A stretch of 48,080 nt of DNA, from contig DAIDKV010000271.1 in assembly GCA_027449865.1 (NCBI GenBank), forward strand, positions 1 to 48,080, read 5' to 3'. The position numbers and the translations under genes are program-made. Source of the stretch: Planctomycetales bacterium (lineage in GTDB: Bacteria > Planctomycetota > Planctomycetia > Isosphaerales > Isosphaeraceae). Shown here in pieces: positions 27,537-36,198 of this stretch (positions are counted from its first letter, which is position 1; every line of letters starts with the position of its first letter). The notes beneath the pieces are model-generated. The model saw only the letters and a program-made list of their open reading frames with translations. It had not been told where the DNA came from and ran no database searches.

Positions 27537-29180
27537 GTGATCCGCGAGACAGTCGGGCATCTTCGGGATCTGCCTCGATATCGCCAGATCCTCTCAACCC
27601 TGGTGAAATATGGCTATCAGGACGTCGTTTCGGCCTTGCATCTGGAAGGACTGGTACGCCCTTTCGAGCGAGCGGCGCTCGGTGATAGCGTGCCGCCTCA
27701 GGACCGAGCGTGCCGATTCCGGATGGTCCTGGAGGAGTTGGGACCGACTTTTGTCAAGCTGGGACAACTCTTGAGTACCCGGCCCGATTTGCTCCCCGAG
27801 GCGTACATCGCGGAGCTCGCCATACTCCGGACGGATGTCCGGCCGTTTCCGTTCGAGCAGGTTGAGGCGATCCTGGCCGAGGACTATGGCCGACCTGCTT
27901 GGGAGGTCTTCGCGGAGCTCGATCCGGTTCCTGTGGCCTCGGCGTCGATCTCGCAGGTTCACCGAGCCGTCCTGCACAATCGCCAGATTGTGGCACTGAA
28001 AATCCGGCGTCCAGAGATCGTCAAGGTCGTGAAGGCGGACCTCGACATCGTCAAGAATCTGGCTCAACTGGTCGAGCGGCACATTCCCACTCTGGCGACC
28101 TACCGCCCGGTCTCGCTGGCGCGCGAGTTTGAGCGGACGCTCTGGCGCGAGCTGGATTTCTCGGCCGAGCGGCGGACGATCCAGCGGTGTCGCCACCAGT
28201 TCGCCTCGGATTCCACGGCGCACATCCCGATGGTTTTCGAGGAGTTTTCGACTCCTCGGGTGATTGCGATGGAGTTCATCGGCGGTGTGGCGGTTGATGA
28301 TCTCGACGGAATCCGAGAAATGGGGATCGAGCCGGAGGCCGTGGCAGTGAATGGAGCTCGTATCCTCCTGCGACAGATCTTCGAGCTGGGTTTCTTCCAC
28401 GCCGATCCGCACCCGGGGAACCTGCGCGTCCTGCCCGGCGGAGTGATCGCTCCGCTGGATTACGGGATGTTCGGCCGGCTCGACCTGCCGGCCCGCGAGC
28501 GGATTTCTGACCTCCTGATGGGCCTGCTCGCCCAGGACACCGACCGCGTGATCCGGGCCCTCGATGCGCTCGATGTGCGCGGCGAGCCCCTCGACGCCCG
28601 CGACTTCCGCCGCGACCTCGCCGAGCTGGTCTCGGCCTATTCCGAGCTCTCGCTCGAGACGATCGAACTAGGCCCGCTGCTCCGCGAGTTGATTGGCTTC
28701 GTCCGGGCACATCACCTGCATATCCCTCCGGAACTTGTACTCTTGATTCGGTCGCTGGTGACCATCGAGTCGGTCGGGAGGAACCTAGACCCCCGTTTCG
28801 ACATTGCTGGGCAACTCGAGCCCTTCCTTCGATCGCTGGCCGTCCGCCGATTTCGACCGGCGCGGGTGCTGCACCAAACGATCCGGACTGCTGAGGACAT
28901 CCAGCGGATCGCGACTCTTCTGCCCGATGTCCTGAGCCAGTCGTTGGAGTCAATCCGGCGGGGCGAGATGCGGGTGACGTTCGATTTGCAGGACTTCAGC
29001 CACCTGGTCCGCCAGCTCACGAGGGCGGCCAACACGCTGGCGGTCGGGATCGTGATTGCGGGGCTCTTCGTCGCCTCGTCGGTGGTTTACCGAGTCGGTC
29101 CGCACCCGCTCGCCTACACCGGGTTCATCGCCGGGGTCGTGCTCTCGTTCTGGCTGGCCTGGAACATGTCGAGGACGTAA
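27537..29180 (+). CDS. ABC1/UbiB/AarF-family atypical kinase
   Basis: 547 residues. ABC1-family proteins are atypical kinase/ATPase proteins that support quinone synthesis or lipid metabolism at the membrane. The family's K-x-G-Q motif is FVKLGQLLSTRPDLLP near residue 74; VASASISQVHRAVL takes the place of the alanine-rich loop; VALKIRRPEI holds the ATP-binding Lys; HADPHPGNLRVLPGG near 287 is the catalytic loop and APLDYGMFGRL near 306 the DFG-equivalent. Two membrane helices close the protein (TLAVGIVIAGLFVASSVVY and FIAGVVLSFWLAW). GTG 27537 is preceded by AGGAGG. It is alone, with a convergent gene 8 bases beyond its stop. Confidence 0.9.
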   Translation: MIRETVGHLRDLPRYRQILSTLVKYGYQDVVSALHLEGLVRPFERAALGDSVPPQDRACRFRMVLEELGPTFVKLGQLLSTRPDLLPEAYIAELAILRTDVRPFPFEQVEAILAEDYGRPAWEVFAELDPVPVASASISQVHRAVLHNRQIVALKIRRPEIVKVVKADLDIVKNLAQLVERHIPTLATYRPVSLAREFERTLWRELDFSAERRTIQRCRHQFASDSTAHIPMVFEEFSTPRVIAMEFIGGVAVDDLDGIREMGIEPEAVAVNGARILLRQIFELGFFHADPHPGNLRVLPGGVIAPLDYGMFGRLDLPARERISDLLMGLLAQDTDRVIRALDALDVRGEPLDARDFRRDLAELVSAYSELSLETIELGPLLRELIGFVRAHHLHIPPELVLLIRSLVTIESVGRNLDPRFDIAGQLEPFLRSLAVRRFRPARVLHQTIRTAEDIQRIATLLPDVLSQSLESIRRGEMRVTFDLQDFSHLVRQLTRAANTLAVGIVIAGLFVASSVVYRVGPHPLAYTGFIAGVVLSFWLAWNMSRT

Positions 29181-29188
29181 GAGGTCGG

Positions 29189-29956
29189 TCAGTCCGTCGG
29201 CTTGCGGCCGTTGGCCGTTGGTCCGCTCAGTTCGTCCCGGATGAAAGCAGGGACTCCCTGCCAGGCCGCCTCGTACGTCGCCTCTAGCGGCACAGGTACG
29301 TAGGTTTCCGAGGTGAGGAACAACGGCATCTCGGGCAGGGGATCTCCCACCGCGACCGGTTCCAGGAAAACCTCGCGCGCGGGAGAGCCGATGTCCGAGA
29401 CGCAGGTCAGGGGCTTGTCCGGCGGGAGTGCGAAATCGCCGTCCTGACCACCGCCCCAGATCACCCGATGGATTCCATCCGGGTCGCGTGTCGAGGGCGG
29501 GAACAGGTCGATGATCAGCAGGTGGATACCGGAGAGCAGGGCCTGCTCGGACTTATTGATGAAGGCGTCGAACGGGACCCGGCGGTCCTTGTTGCCGGGC
29601 GACATGATCTCGATCATCGCGATGATCTGGTTCCTGCTCCCGTGTCGGATCACGACCGTTTTGGCCTTCGCGGCGTAAAGATCGATCTCCTGCTTGGCAT
29701 GGAACCGGACTCGGGGACGGGCCTCGGCCAGGGCCACCCCGCCCTGAGGCTCCGACTCCGTGGAGAAGGAACGATCGACCGGTCTCTGAAGCGTCAGGAC
29801 GTCCGGTCCGAACTGGCCGGTGATCTGTTCGGCCAGGGCGTAATAGTCGCCTGGGAGCAGGCCGTGGTTCAGGGAGGTGGAGATCGTCGTAATCCAGACG
29901 TGGTGGAAATGATGGAAGATCCCCGGATCGACTCTGGTCCAGTCGTGGATCGGCAT
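29189..29956 (-). CDS. DUF4058 family protein
   Basis: 255 residues beginning MPIHDWTRVDPGIFHHFHHV, the characteristic DUF4058 N-terminus, with GLLPGDYYALAEQITGQFGPDVL after it. The centre has IIAMIEIMSPGNKDR, a pattern (E-I-x-S-P-x-N-K) reminiscent of restriction-endonuclease-like cores of the Uma2 type, though no activity is known to me. The family is common in cyanobacteria and planctomycetes. GGAGAGG precedes ATG 29956; the open frame extends to 30016 without a better start. Its upstream neighbour, also minus-strand, is a DHA2 transporter that ends 75 bases away. Confidence 0.88.
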   Translation of the reverse strand: MPIHDWTRVDPGIFHHFHHVWITTISTSLNHGLLPGDYYALAEQITGQFGPDVLTLQRPVDRSFSTESEPQGGVALAEARPRVRFHAKQEIDLYAAKAKTVVIRHGSRNQIIAMIEIMSPGNKDRRVPFDAFINKSEQALLSGIHLLIIDLFPPSTRDPDGIHRVIWGGGQDGDFALPPDKPLTCVSDIGSPAREVFLEPVAVGDPLPEMPLFLTSETYVPVPLEATYEAAWQGVPAFIRDELSGPTANGRKPTD

Positions 29957-30031
29957 GGTCTGGCCTCTCCGCAGGAGACATTTTCTCCATCCATCACTTA
30001 TTCTACCCGATCGCACGCCCCGATCGCGCGT

Positions 30032-31624
30032 TCAAAGCTCCGAGGCCGCCACGGCGAATCCCTCGTCGGCCTCCTCGTCGATGTCCTTGCCCGAGGCCGA
30101 GGCGTGGGTCTCCTGGAAGTTGGGGAGCCAGAGGGTTGCAATCATCGTTCCCACGCCGAGGCAAGCCATCCACAGGTAGACATCCCGGAGCGCCAGGCCG
30201 AGGTGTTCCTGGACGGTCGCCAGCTCGCCGGCGGCCAGGAACTTGTGGGTCTCGGGCCGAAGGGCGGCCGTGACGTTGATCCCGCTGGCGCCGGCCTCGG
30301 CCAGGCGATGGGCGAGTTCCCAGCCCAGGACAGCGCCCAGCAGGCCGACCCCCAGCGCCCCGCCGATCGTCCGAAGGAAGATCACGGCGCCGGTCGCCAC
30401 GCCGCGTTGGCCCCACTTCACCGTGTGCTGCACCGAGAGGATCAGGCTCAACGACGCCGGACCCATCCCCAGGCCGACCAGCACCAACCCCGGATAGAAG
30501 CCGTACTGATACCACCTCGGGAACGAGGCCCCGGCCAGCAATCCGAGCGCTCCGAGCGTGATGATGCACGAGCCAATCATCCCGCCGAACCGGAGTCCGC
30601 GGTGGACGACCGCCTTCGCCGCGACCGCCACGCTGAACGCCCAGGTCAGGAAGAGCGGCATGAGCGCACGCCCAGCGAGCCAGGCATCGCCGCCCTGCAC
30701 GCCCTGGATGTAGAGCGGGACATACGTGTCGATCCCGAACAGGATCGCCCCGATCAGGCAGCTTCCCACCAGCGAGGCTGCAATCACTGGTCGGACCATC
30801 AGGTCCATCGGCAGGATCGGGTCGGGCGCCCTCTGTTCGCGTAAGACAAACCCGACCAGGAAGACCACCGACGCCACCAGGAAGCCAATCGCCAGGCCGA
30901 TTCCATGGGCCTGTCCTTCCAGAACCAGCAGGAGAACACTCGAAAGCCCCAACGAGAGCAGCGCGGCGCCGGCCCAGTCGATGGGTGCCACCTTCCGCTC
31001 GACTTCCGGTTCGGTCACGTAGAAGGCCAGCATCAGCATCGCGACGATCGCGAACGGGACGCAGACCAGAAAAACCCATCGCCATCCGACGTTGTCGGTC
31101 AGGTAGCCGCCGAGGATTGGCCCGGCGACGCTCGACAGACCCCAGACGGCACTAAAGAGGCTCTGCACCTTCGCCCGCTCGTGGAGGGTGAACAGGTCGC
31201 CGAGCATGGTCAAAACAATCGGCCCAACGGCCCCGGCGCCGAGTCCCTGCAAGGTCCGCATGGTGATGAGCTGGGTCATCGACTGCGAGGTTCCCGAGAG
31301 GATCGACCCGGTCGCGAAGGCCCCAAGGCCGAAGAGAAGGACCCGCTTGCGGCCGTAGAGATCGGCCAGCTTCCCGTAAATGGGCGTGCTGACGGTCGCC
31401 GCCAGCAAGTAGGCCGAGATCACCCAGGGGTAGATCTCAAAACCCTTCAGTTGCGCGATGATCGTCGGCATGGCCGGGGTGACGACCAGTTGCTCCATCG
31501 CGGTGACGGTCATCGCGACCAGGAGCGCGGCGGTCACCATCCGGCGGCCGGCGAGGGCCGATTCCCTGGTGGTTTCCTCGATCGGGGTTGCGACGCGTTC
31601 TCCTTCACGGGCGTCCGACGACAT
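30032..31624 (-). CDS. MFS transporter, DHA2 family (14-helix drug:H+ antiporter type)
   Basis: 530 residues with about 14 hydrophobic helices, as in EmrB/QacA. Seen: the loop 2-3 motif GKLADLYGRKRVLLFG near residues 85-100, the motif B/C region RTLQGLGAGAVGPIVLTML, and SSVAGPILGGYLTDNVGWRWVF, the antiporter motif C (G-P-x-L-G-G). Motif D1 in helix 1 is modified (MEQLVVTPAMPTI). DHA2 proteins export drugs, dyes or metabolites with proton influx. AGGAG lies about 12 bases before ATG 31624. No regulator of the TetR or MarR type is adjacent. A divergent sugar isomerase-like gene starts 200 bases upstream. Confidence 0.92.
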   Translation of the reverse strand: MSSDAREGERVATPIEETTRESALAGRRMVTAALLVAMTVTAMEQLVVTPAMPTIIAQLKGFEIYPWVISAYLLAATVSTPIYGKLADLYGRKRVLLFGLGAFATGSILSGTSQSMTQLITMRTLQGLGAGAVGPIVLTMLGDLFTLHERAKVQSLFSAVWGLSSVAGPILGGYLTDNVGWRWVFLVCVPFAIVAMLMLAFYVTEPEVERKVAPIDWAGAALLSLGLSSVLLLVLEGQAHGIGLAIGFLVASVVFLVGFVLREQRAPDPILPMDLMVRPVIAASLVGSCLIGAILFGIDTYVPLYIQGVQGGDAWLAGRALMPLFLTWAFSVAVAAKAVVHRGLRFGGMIGSCIITLGALGLLAGASFPRWYQYGFYPGLVLVGLGMGPASLSLILSVQHTVKWGQRGVATGAVIFLRTIGGALGVGLLGAVLGWELAHRLAEAGASGINVTAALRPETHKFLAAGELATVQEHLGLALRDVYLWMACLGVGTMIATLWLPNFQETHASASGKDIDEEADEGFAVAASEL

Positions 31625-31823
31625 GACGGGCGTGGCTCCTGGGCTCTCGGTATGGGCAGGTCAAACGATCCATTGTACGGAGGATGCCAAGGTAGACACC
31701 GGGAGGTTCACGGGTGGAGATAGCCCTCGAAAAACGCGTGCCGTCATCGTAGAGTGGTCCACGAAGGGCGCGCCGAGGGGGCGCGATTGGCCGGTATCGG
31801 ATCGGACCTGGGGGGACGCTGCG

Positions 31824-32759
31824 ATGAGTCAAACCGAAGACGTCCTGGCAAGAAGCAGTCGGCGCGAGATCCTCAGGCAGGCGGCGGTCGCCGGTGCCGC
31901 CGCGGCGGTGATCGGGACCGGTCCGAACGCAGGGGCCGAGGAGCCGGCCTCCGCCGAGCGTGCCGTGAAGAACGGGCGAATCAAGCAGTCGATCGTCTAC
32001 TGGTGCTTCGAACCCTACTGGACGATGCCGCAGGCCATCGAGATCGCGAAGCGGCTCGGCTGTGTCAGCATCGAGCTGATGGCGCCGAAGTACTTCCCGA
32101 TGCTGAAGCAGGCCGGTCTGCACTGCGCCATCGGGACGATCGACATGGCCCCCGATCGCCCGTTCGTGAAGGGCTTCAATAACCCGAAGTATCGCGACCG
32201 CGTCGTGAAGGCGACCCGCGATGCGATCGACGCCTGTGCGGAGCACGGCTTCAAGAACGTGATCTGCTTCACCGGGATGCGAGAGGGAATCCCCGACGAC
32301 GTCGGTGCCCGGAACTGCGTCGAGGGGTTCAAGGAGGTCGTCGGCCACGCCGAGAAAAAGGGGGTCACGCTCTGCCTGGAGATGCTGAACTCTCGGGTAA
32401 ATTCGCATCCGATGAAAGGGCATCCCGACTACCAGGGAGATCATACCGATTATTGTATCGACATCATCAAGCAAGTCGGTTCGCCGCACCTGAAGCTGCT
32501 GTTCGACATCTATCACGTCCAGATCATGGACGGCGACATCATTAGCCGTCTGAAGCAGCATCGCGAGTACATCGGCCACGTTCACACCGCCGGCAACCCG
32601 GGCCGCGGCGAACTGGATGACAAGCAAGAGATCAATTACAAGCCGATCATGGAGACGCTCCTTGAGATTGGGTATCAGGGGCACGTCGGTCAGGAGTTCA
32701 TCCCGACCCGCGATCCGCTTCAGGGTCTGCACCAGGCGGTGGCCCTCTGTGACGTCTGA
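31824..32759 (+). CDS. Tat-exported hydroxypyruvate isomerase-like protein (TIM barrel)
   Basis: 311 residues. The N-terminus has a twin-arginine signal: SSRREILRQAAVAGAAAAVI then an A-x-A-like site near GAEE. The mature part is a xylose isomerase-like barrel: GCVSIELMAPKYF, VTLCLEMLNSRVN near residue 180 (metal Glu), LKLLFDIYHVQIMDGD near 225, YIGHVHTAGNPGRGELDD and HVGQEFIPTRDP for the last Glu. This matches the Hyi-type family. Because it is exported, its substrate is probably a sugar in the periplasm. ATG 31824 follows a GGGGGG stretch; longer open frames lack the signal peptide start. Confidence 0.88.
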   Translation: MSQTEDVLARSSRREILRQAAVAGAAAAVIGTGPNAGAEEPASAERAVKNGRIKQSIVYWCFEPYWTMPQAIEIAKRLGCVSIELMAPKYFPMLKQAGLHCAIGTIDMAPDRPFVKGFNNPKYRDRVVKATRDAIDACAEHGFKNVICFTGMREGIPDDVGARNCVEGFKEVVGHAEKKGVTLCLEMLNSRVNSHPMKGHPDYQGDHTDYCIDIIKQVGSPHLKLLFDIYHVQIMDGDIISRLKQHREYIGHVHTAGNPGRGELDDKQEINYKPIMETLLEIGYQGHVGQEFIPTRDPLQGLHQAVALCDV

Positions 32760-32825
32760 GCGACCCGGTCGCCCGACGGTGCTCCAAGCCCTGTGACGTT
32801 CGGTTCTCATCCAGGGAGTTGTCCC

Positions 32826-33620
32826 GTGCCCGATCCAGGACCGAAGACCGGCCCGACGAAGCCAGCCCCCGTGAAGCCCTCGAAATCGGCAAGGCCGACG
32901 GCACCGCCCGTCGCGCCACGGGTGCCCGCTCCGGTGTCCGCCGCTCCCGCCCGGGCCCGACCCGCGCAGGTCGTCGCGCCGGTGCCGGTCGGCGACGTTC
33001 CGATCGGTGTCGCTGTTTCCGCGGCCCCAGGCGAGAGCGGCGTCGTCACGGCTCGGAGGGCCGGCGGCCTTCGCGACATGGCGATGGTCGTTGATCCCCG
33101 ACAGGTCGGGGTCAAGGCCGCGCTCCAGCACCTCGCCAAGGCCGTCAACATCGCCTTCCAGACCGATTTCGGCGAGAACTTCCTCGAATCGGTCTACCAG
33201 GCCGCGATCGTTCGTCGTGGCGAGGTCCACATCGTCCACAAGGAGTATTTCGGCTTCGGAGACACCTGGTTCGGCCAGTTCGGCCGATTGATCCGGTCGC
33301 TGCAACTGTCCCTCGAAGGCCCCGATCCCGCCTCGCCCGAGGGGCAGAAACTCATCGCCGAGAAGGGTGCCTCGTCCATTCGCGGCCTCCTCAACCTGGT
33401 CGGACGCAAACTTGACCTCGTCGCCGAGTACGAGGACCGCGTCCCCGCCTACGTCGAGCAAATGTTCGACCGCCTTGAAGCCTCCGGCATCATCGTCGGC
33501 TGGGATCGCAGCAACTGGGAAATCTGGACGACCCAGGTCGGTCTCGATATTCATATCGCCCCCAGGGAAGAACCCGCGCCCAGCACCGCCGATATGCTCG
33601 AAGAAGCTCCATCGCATTGA
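32826..33620 (+). CDS. Hypothetical protein with Pro/Ala-rich N-terminus
   Basis: 264 residues, unrecognised. The first 65 or so residues are rich in Pro, Ala, Lys and Val (disordered). From about residue 85 a folded domain begins, with KAALQHLAKAVNIAFQTDFG, HIVHKEYFGFGDTWFGQFGR, LLNLVGRKLDLVAEYEDRVP and VGWDRSNWEIWTTQVGLDIH. No transmembrane helix or signal is seen. GTG 32826 is preceded by AGGGAG at 8 bases; another GTG at 32793 is possible. It follows the hydroxypyruvate isomerase-like gene by 66 bases, so they may share a transcript. I do not assign a function. Confidence 0.6.
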   Translation: MPDPGPKTGPTKPAPVKPSKSARPTAPPVAPRVPAPVSAAPARARPAQVVAPVPVGDVPIGVAVSAAPGESGVVTARRAGGLRDMAMVVDPRQVGVKAALQHLAKAVNIAFQTDFGENFLESVYQAAIVRRGEVHIVHKEYFGFGDTWFGQFGRLIRSLQLSLEGPDPASPEGQKLIAEKGASSIRGLLNLVGRKLDLVAEYEDRVPAYVEQMFDRLEASGIIVGWDRSNWEIWTTQVGLDIHIAPREEPAPSTADMLEEAPSH

Positions 33621-33627
33621 TCATTTG

Positions 33628-33752
33628 TAATTGGTAATTGGTAATTTGTAGCGTTGGAAGTAGATCGGGTGGATTGTCGCCCCGCGCGGCCACATTGCTA
33701 TCGCGAATCGATCGCACGCCCAGATCAGGCCTTCCTTACCAATTACCAGTTA
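33628..33752. repeat. AT-rich inverted repeat between convergent genes
   Basis: TAATTGGTAATTGGTAA at 33628-33644 is matched on the other strand by TAACTGGTAATTGGTAA at 33752-33736: 16 of 17 positions agree, with 91 bases between the arms. Each arm itself contains two copies of the 7-8 base word TTGGTAA(T). The right arm includes the stop codon of the ion channel gene (33750-33752), and the left arm starts 8 bases after the stop of the plus-strand gene. The arms are AT-rich in a GC-rich context. It may serve as a bidirectional terminator or be a short dispersed element. Confidence 0.7.
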
Positions 33753-34895
33753 GGCATGATCGTCTCCGGGCTCGGCGGCGCGGAGCTGGCCGATTCCGCG
33801 AGCGCGCCGCATCCAGGCGCTGGTCTGCCAGTTGTCGACCGGGTCGCTCGTGGTGACGATCGGAGGAAGGGGCATCAGGAAGCGGTCGGAGAGTGCCTGG
33901 ACGAACGGCTCGTACATCGCTCGGAACTCGGTCAGGAGGTTCTCGGCCAGGGCGCCCTCGGCCAGTTCGAGGCCAGACTCACGGAGCCTGGAGCGGAGGA
34001 GTCGCAAAAGCTCGGGAGAGAGTCGATCCTCCGGCGGCTCGACGGGTCGGACCAGAACCACCTGGCTCAGATCGACGGCGACGTGCCGGGCCATGGCGAA
34101 GGTCAGGTAAGCCTGGGTCCTCGCCGCGCCAGGGACGCCCGCCATCACCAGCGCCGAGGTGTCGAGAATCGCGGTCAGGGCGGCCAGCCACGATTGATTG
34201 TCGTGCTGCGACCGGTAGAAAATCAGGACGGGAAATGAGATGTGGCCTTCGAGCATCTCGGCCGCCCACCGCTCCCATTCCGCGAGGAGCTGAGTCAGCA
34301 GCTCGAGGTTGCCGTACCGGGCATTGCGGGCCAGGAGCGTTCCGGCGGTCGGGGGCGAGCCAGCCCGGGCGTCGAACAGGTTGATCGTCACTTCTCGCTT
34401 GGAGAAGGCCTGGTAGAGCACAGGCAGATACCCGATCACCAACGCGAGGAAACCGAATCCAATCCCGGTCTCCAGCACCGCGAGGGCCCGAGCCAGAGAA
34501 CCTTCCGGGGTGATGTCGCCATACCCCAGGGTGAAGAACGTGACGCCGCTGAAGTAGGCATAGTGACCGAAGTCGGCTGGCGGCTCGACGATTCCTCGGA
34601 GCAGCGCTCCCGACGCCCACTGGACCAGGGCGAACCCAAGAATCAGGGTCAGAGCCCAGAGACAAAGGAGCACCAGCAATGAGAGCGGTCCGAAGTAGCT
34701 GAGCACGGCCGAGCGTCGACGAGGCGAACCGATCCAGCCGGCCATGCTCGACCAGAGTTCCCAGGAGGTGTTGTAAAAGAGCCGCGTCATCCGAATCGCC
34801 CGGGTGACTCTGCGCGGCAGAAGCATGGTCTCGAACGCCTCGAAGAGCACCGAGACGATCAGGATCAGGCCAAGCACCATCGCGACCGACCTCAT
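33750..34895 (-). CDS. Potassium channel family protein (two-helix pore type)
   Basis: 381 residues. Membrane helices at about 2-20, 66-92 and 137-160, with a K+ selectivity filter T-L-G-Y-G-D at residues 122-127 preceded by YFSGVTFF. The C-terminal 220 residues are cytoplasmic, without an RCK/TrkA-N fold that I can recognise; they are helical (LLTQLLAEWERWAAEMLEGH and further). AAAGGAG lies 9 bases before ATG 34895. The final residues overlap the AT-rich inverted repeat. It is divergent from the lipase gene, with 167 bases between. Ion selectivity for K+ is inferred from the filter. Confidence 0.87.
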   Translation of the reverse strand: MRSVAMVLGLILIVSVLFEAFETMLLPRRVTRAIRMTRLFYNTSWELWSSMAGWIGSPRRRSAVLSYFGPLSLLVLLCLWALTLILGFALVQWASGALLRGIVEPPADFGHYAYFSGVTFFTLGYGDITPEGSLARALAVLETGIGFGFLALVIGYLPVLYQAFSKREVTINLFDARAGSPPTAGTLLARNARYGNLELLTQLLAEWERWAAEMLEGHISFPVLIFYRSQHDNQSWLAALTAILDTSALVMAGVPGAARTQAYLTFAMARHVAVDLSQVVLVRPVEPPEDRLSPELLRLLRSRLRESGLELAEGALAENLLTEFRAMYEPFVQALSDRFLMPLPPIVTTSDPVDNWQTSAWMRRARGIGQLRAAEPGDDHA

Positions 34896-35062
34896 CGGGT
34901 GGGCTCCTTTCGCGGGATCTCGCGTTGCATCGCGAAAGCCTGGGGCTTAATCTGGCGTCCGATTCCTCGATGGCGAGAGTCGGTCCCTGGAAGGAATGGT
35001 CGAGGAGGACGTCGCTCGCCCTGGACCCTGAGATCCTCAGCCTTTTCGAAAGGCGGTATGCG

Positions 35063-35989
35063 ATGCCTGCGCTGACTCTCGAAGGTCGCCTGATCTGTGC
35101 GAGCGGAGCGGCTTACGCGATCGACGGTAAGATGAAGGTCCTCGTCCCGGACCCAAAGGACCTCTACCTTGAAGGGGTCGGCTACCTTCACAATCCGGTC
35201 GTGATCGTGGCCGGGGACGACTCGATCGACGGCTGCCTCATCGGTCCAACCTGTCAAGGAATTGTCCTGGCATTCCGCGGGACCATGCCCTTCGACATCA
35301 ACCAACCCCCCACGGTTCGCGACTGGATCAGCGATTTCCACGCCGAGCCGATCTCGCTCGACGGTTTTCCCGGCTGCGTCCATGCCGGGTTCGGCGGAGC
35401 CTTCACCGATCTCTGGCCGAGAATCGACCTGGCGCTTCGGGCCCTGCTCCCCGCGGCACCGAAGGATCGCCCGATCCTCGTTACCGGGCACAGTAAGGGT
35501 GGAGCCATGTCGGCGCTCGCTGCGTGGAAGATCAGGCAGGCGGGTGACCTTCCGCCCCCAAAGGTCGTCACCTTCGCCGCCGCCAAGCCGGCCGACGCCG
35601 ATTTCCAGGCCGCCTACCAGGCCGCCGGTATCGATCATGTTCGCTACGAATACAACATCGATATCGTCCCGCACCTTCCACTCTCCGACCAGGGATTCTT
35701 CGACGTTTTGAGGCAGTTCCCCCTCGATGCCCTCGACTGGTTCCGCGACCTCCTCGTCGAGGTGAGGCGGTTCGACTATCGACCGGTCGGCACCCTCCGC
35801 TACATCAAGGCCGACGGAGCGATCGTCGACGACAGCGACCAGCTCCGTCGCCAGCGTGACCAGAGCCTTGCCTTTCAGGTGCTCTCCGGGCATTTTGCGC
35901 AAATTGCCGCCAATCATTCGATCGGGTGCGGGTCGGGATACATGCGGGCCGTGGCACCCTCGGGTGTCTGTCCCTCGGTGATCGCCTGA
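35063..35989 (+). CDS. Class 3 lipase-like alpha/beta hydrolase
   Basis: 308 residues. The nucleophile elbow is ILVTGHSKGGAMSALAAW (GxSxG with catalytic Ser) near residue 145, and the preceding strand CQGIVLAFRGT with the oxyanion-region FRGT near 72-75 is typical of fungal-type class 3 lipases. KVVTFAAAKPADADF and YEYNIDIVPHLP follow, with the Asp of the triad likely in the NIDIVPHLP segment. ATG 35063 is preceded by GAAAGGCGG; starts further upstream (ATG 34970 or TTG 34925) lack this. No signal peptide, so it is probably cytoplasmic. It likely hydrolyses an ester; the substrate is unknown. Confidence 0.8.
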   Translation: MPALTLEGRLICASGAAYAIDGKMKVLVPDPKDLYLEGVGYLHNPVVIVAGDDSIDGCLIGPTCQGIVLAFRGTMPFDINQPPTVRDWISDFHAEPISLDGFPGCVHAGFGGAFTDLWPRIDLALRALLPAAPKDRPILVTGHSKGGAMSALAAWKIRQAGDLPPPKVVTFAAAKPADADFQAAYQAAGIDHVRYEYNIDIVPHLPLSDQGFFDVLRQFPLDALDWFRDLLVEVRRFDYRPVGTLRYIKADGAIVDDSDQLRRQRDQSLAFQVLSGHFAQIAANHSIGCGSGYMRAVAPSGVCPSVIA

Positions 35990-36052
35990 ACGAAGGCGAA
36001 AGGAGTTGGATATTCATCAGGGATTCAAACTTGAAGATTCCTGATTCGAGAG

Positions 36053-36141
36053 GGAAGACAGAAGCTGGAGGATTCTATTTTGAAAGGATACGAATTTCTG
36101 ACAGGAAATTCGGAATCTCGAATCTTCCATTGCTGTCTTCC
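36053..36141. repeat. Nested palindromic AT-rich element between convergent genes
   Basis: Outer arms: GGAAGACAG at 36053-36061 and CTGTCTTCC at 36133-36141, continuing inward as TGGA and GATTC words on both arms (imperfect pairing over about 23 bases). Inner hairpin: CGAATTTC at 36091-36098, loop tgacag, GAAATTCG at 36105-36112 (perfect 8-bp stem). The 89-base element lies between the lipase gene (ends 35989) and the YHS-type gene (ends 36199), and its AT content contrasts with its surroundings. It could act as a bidirectional terminator or be a small MITE-like element. Confidence 0.65.
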
Positions 36142-36198
36142 ATCGTGGTGGTTGACCTGGTTCGCGGCACGAGTCGAAAAATCGGGCCCTTGAGGGCG

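Noticed and set aside
31458-31823. Extension of the hydroxypyruvate isomerase-like protein upstream
   Set aside because: The frame is open but would place the twin-arginine signal inside the protein and lies opposite the start of the transporter gene; ATG 31824 gives a proper signal peptide.
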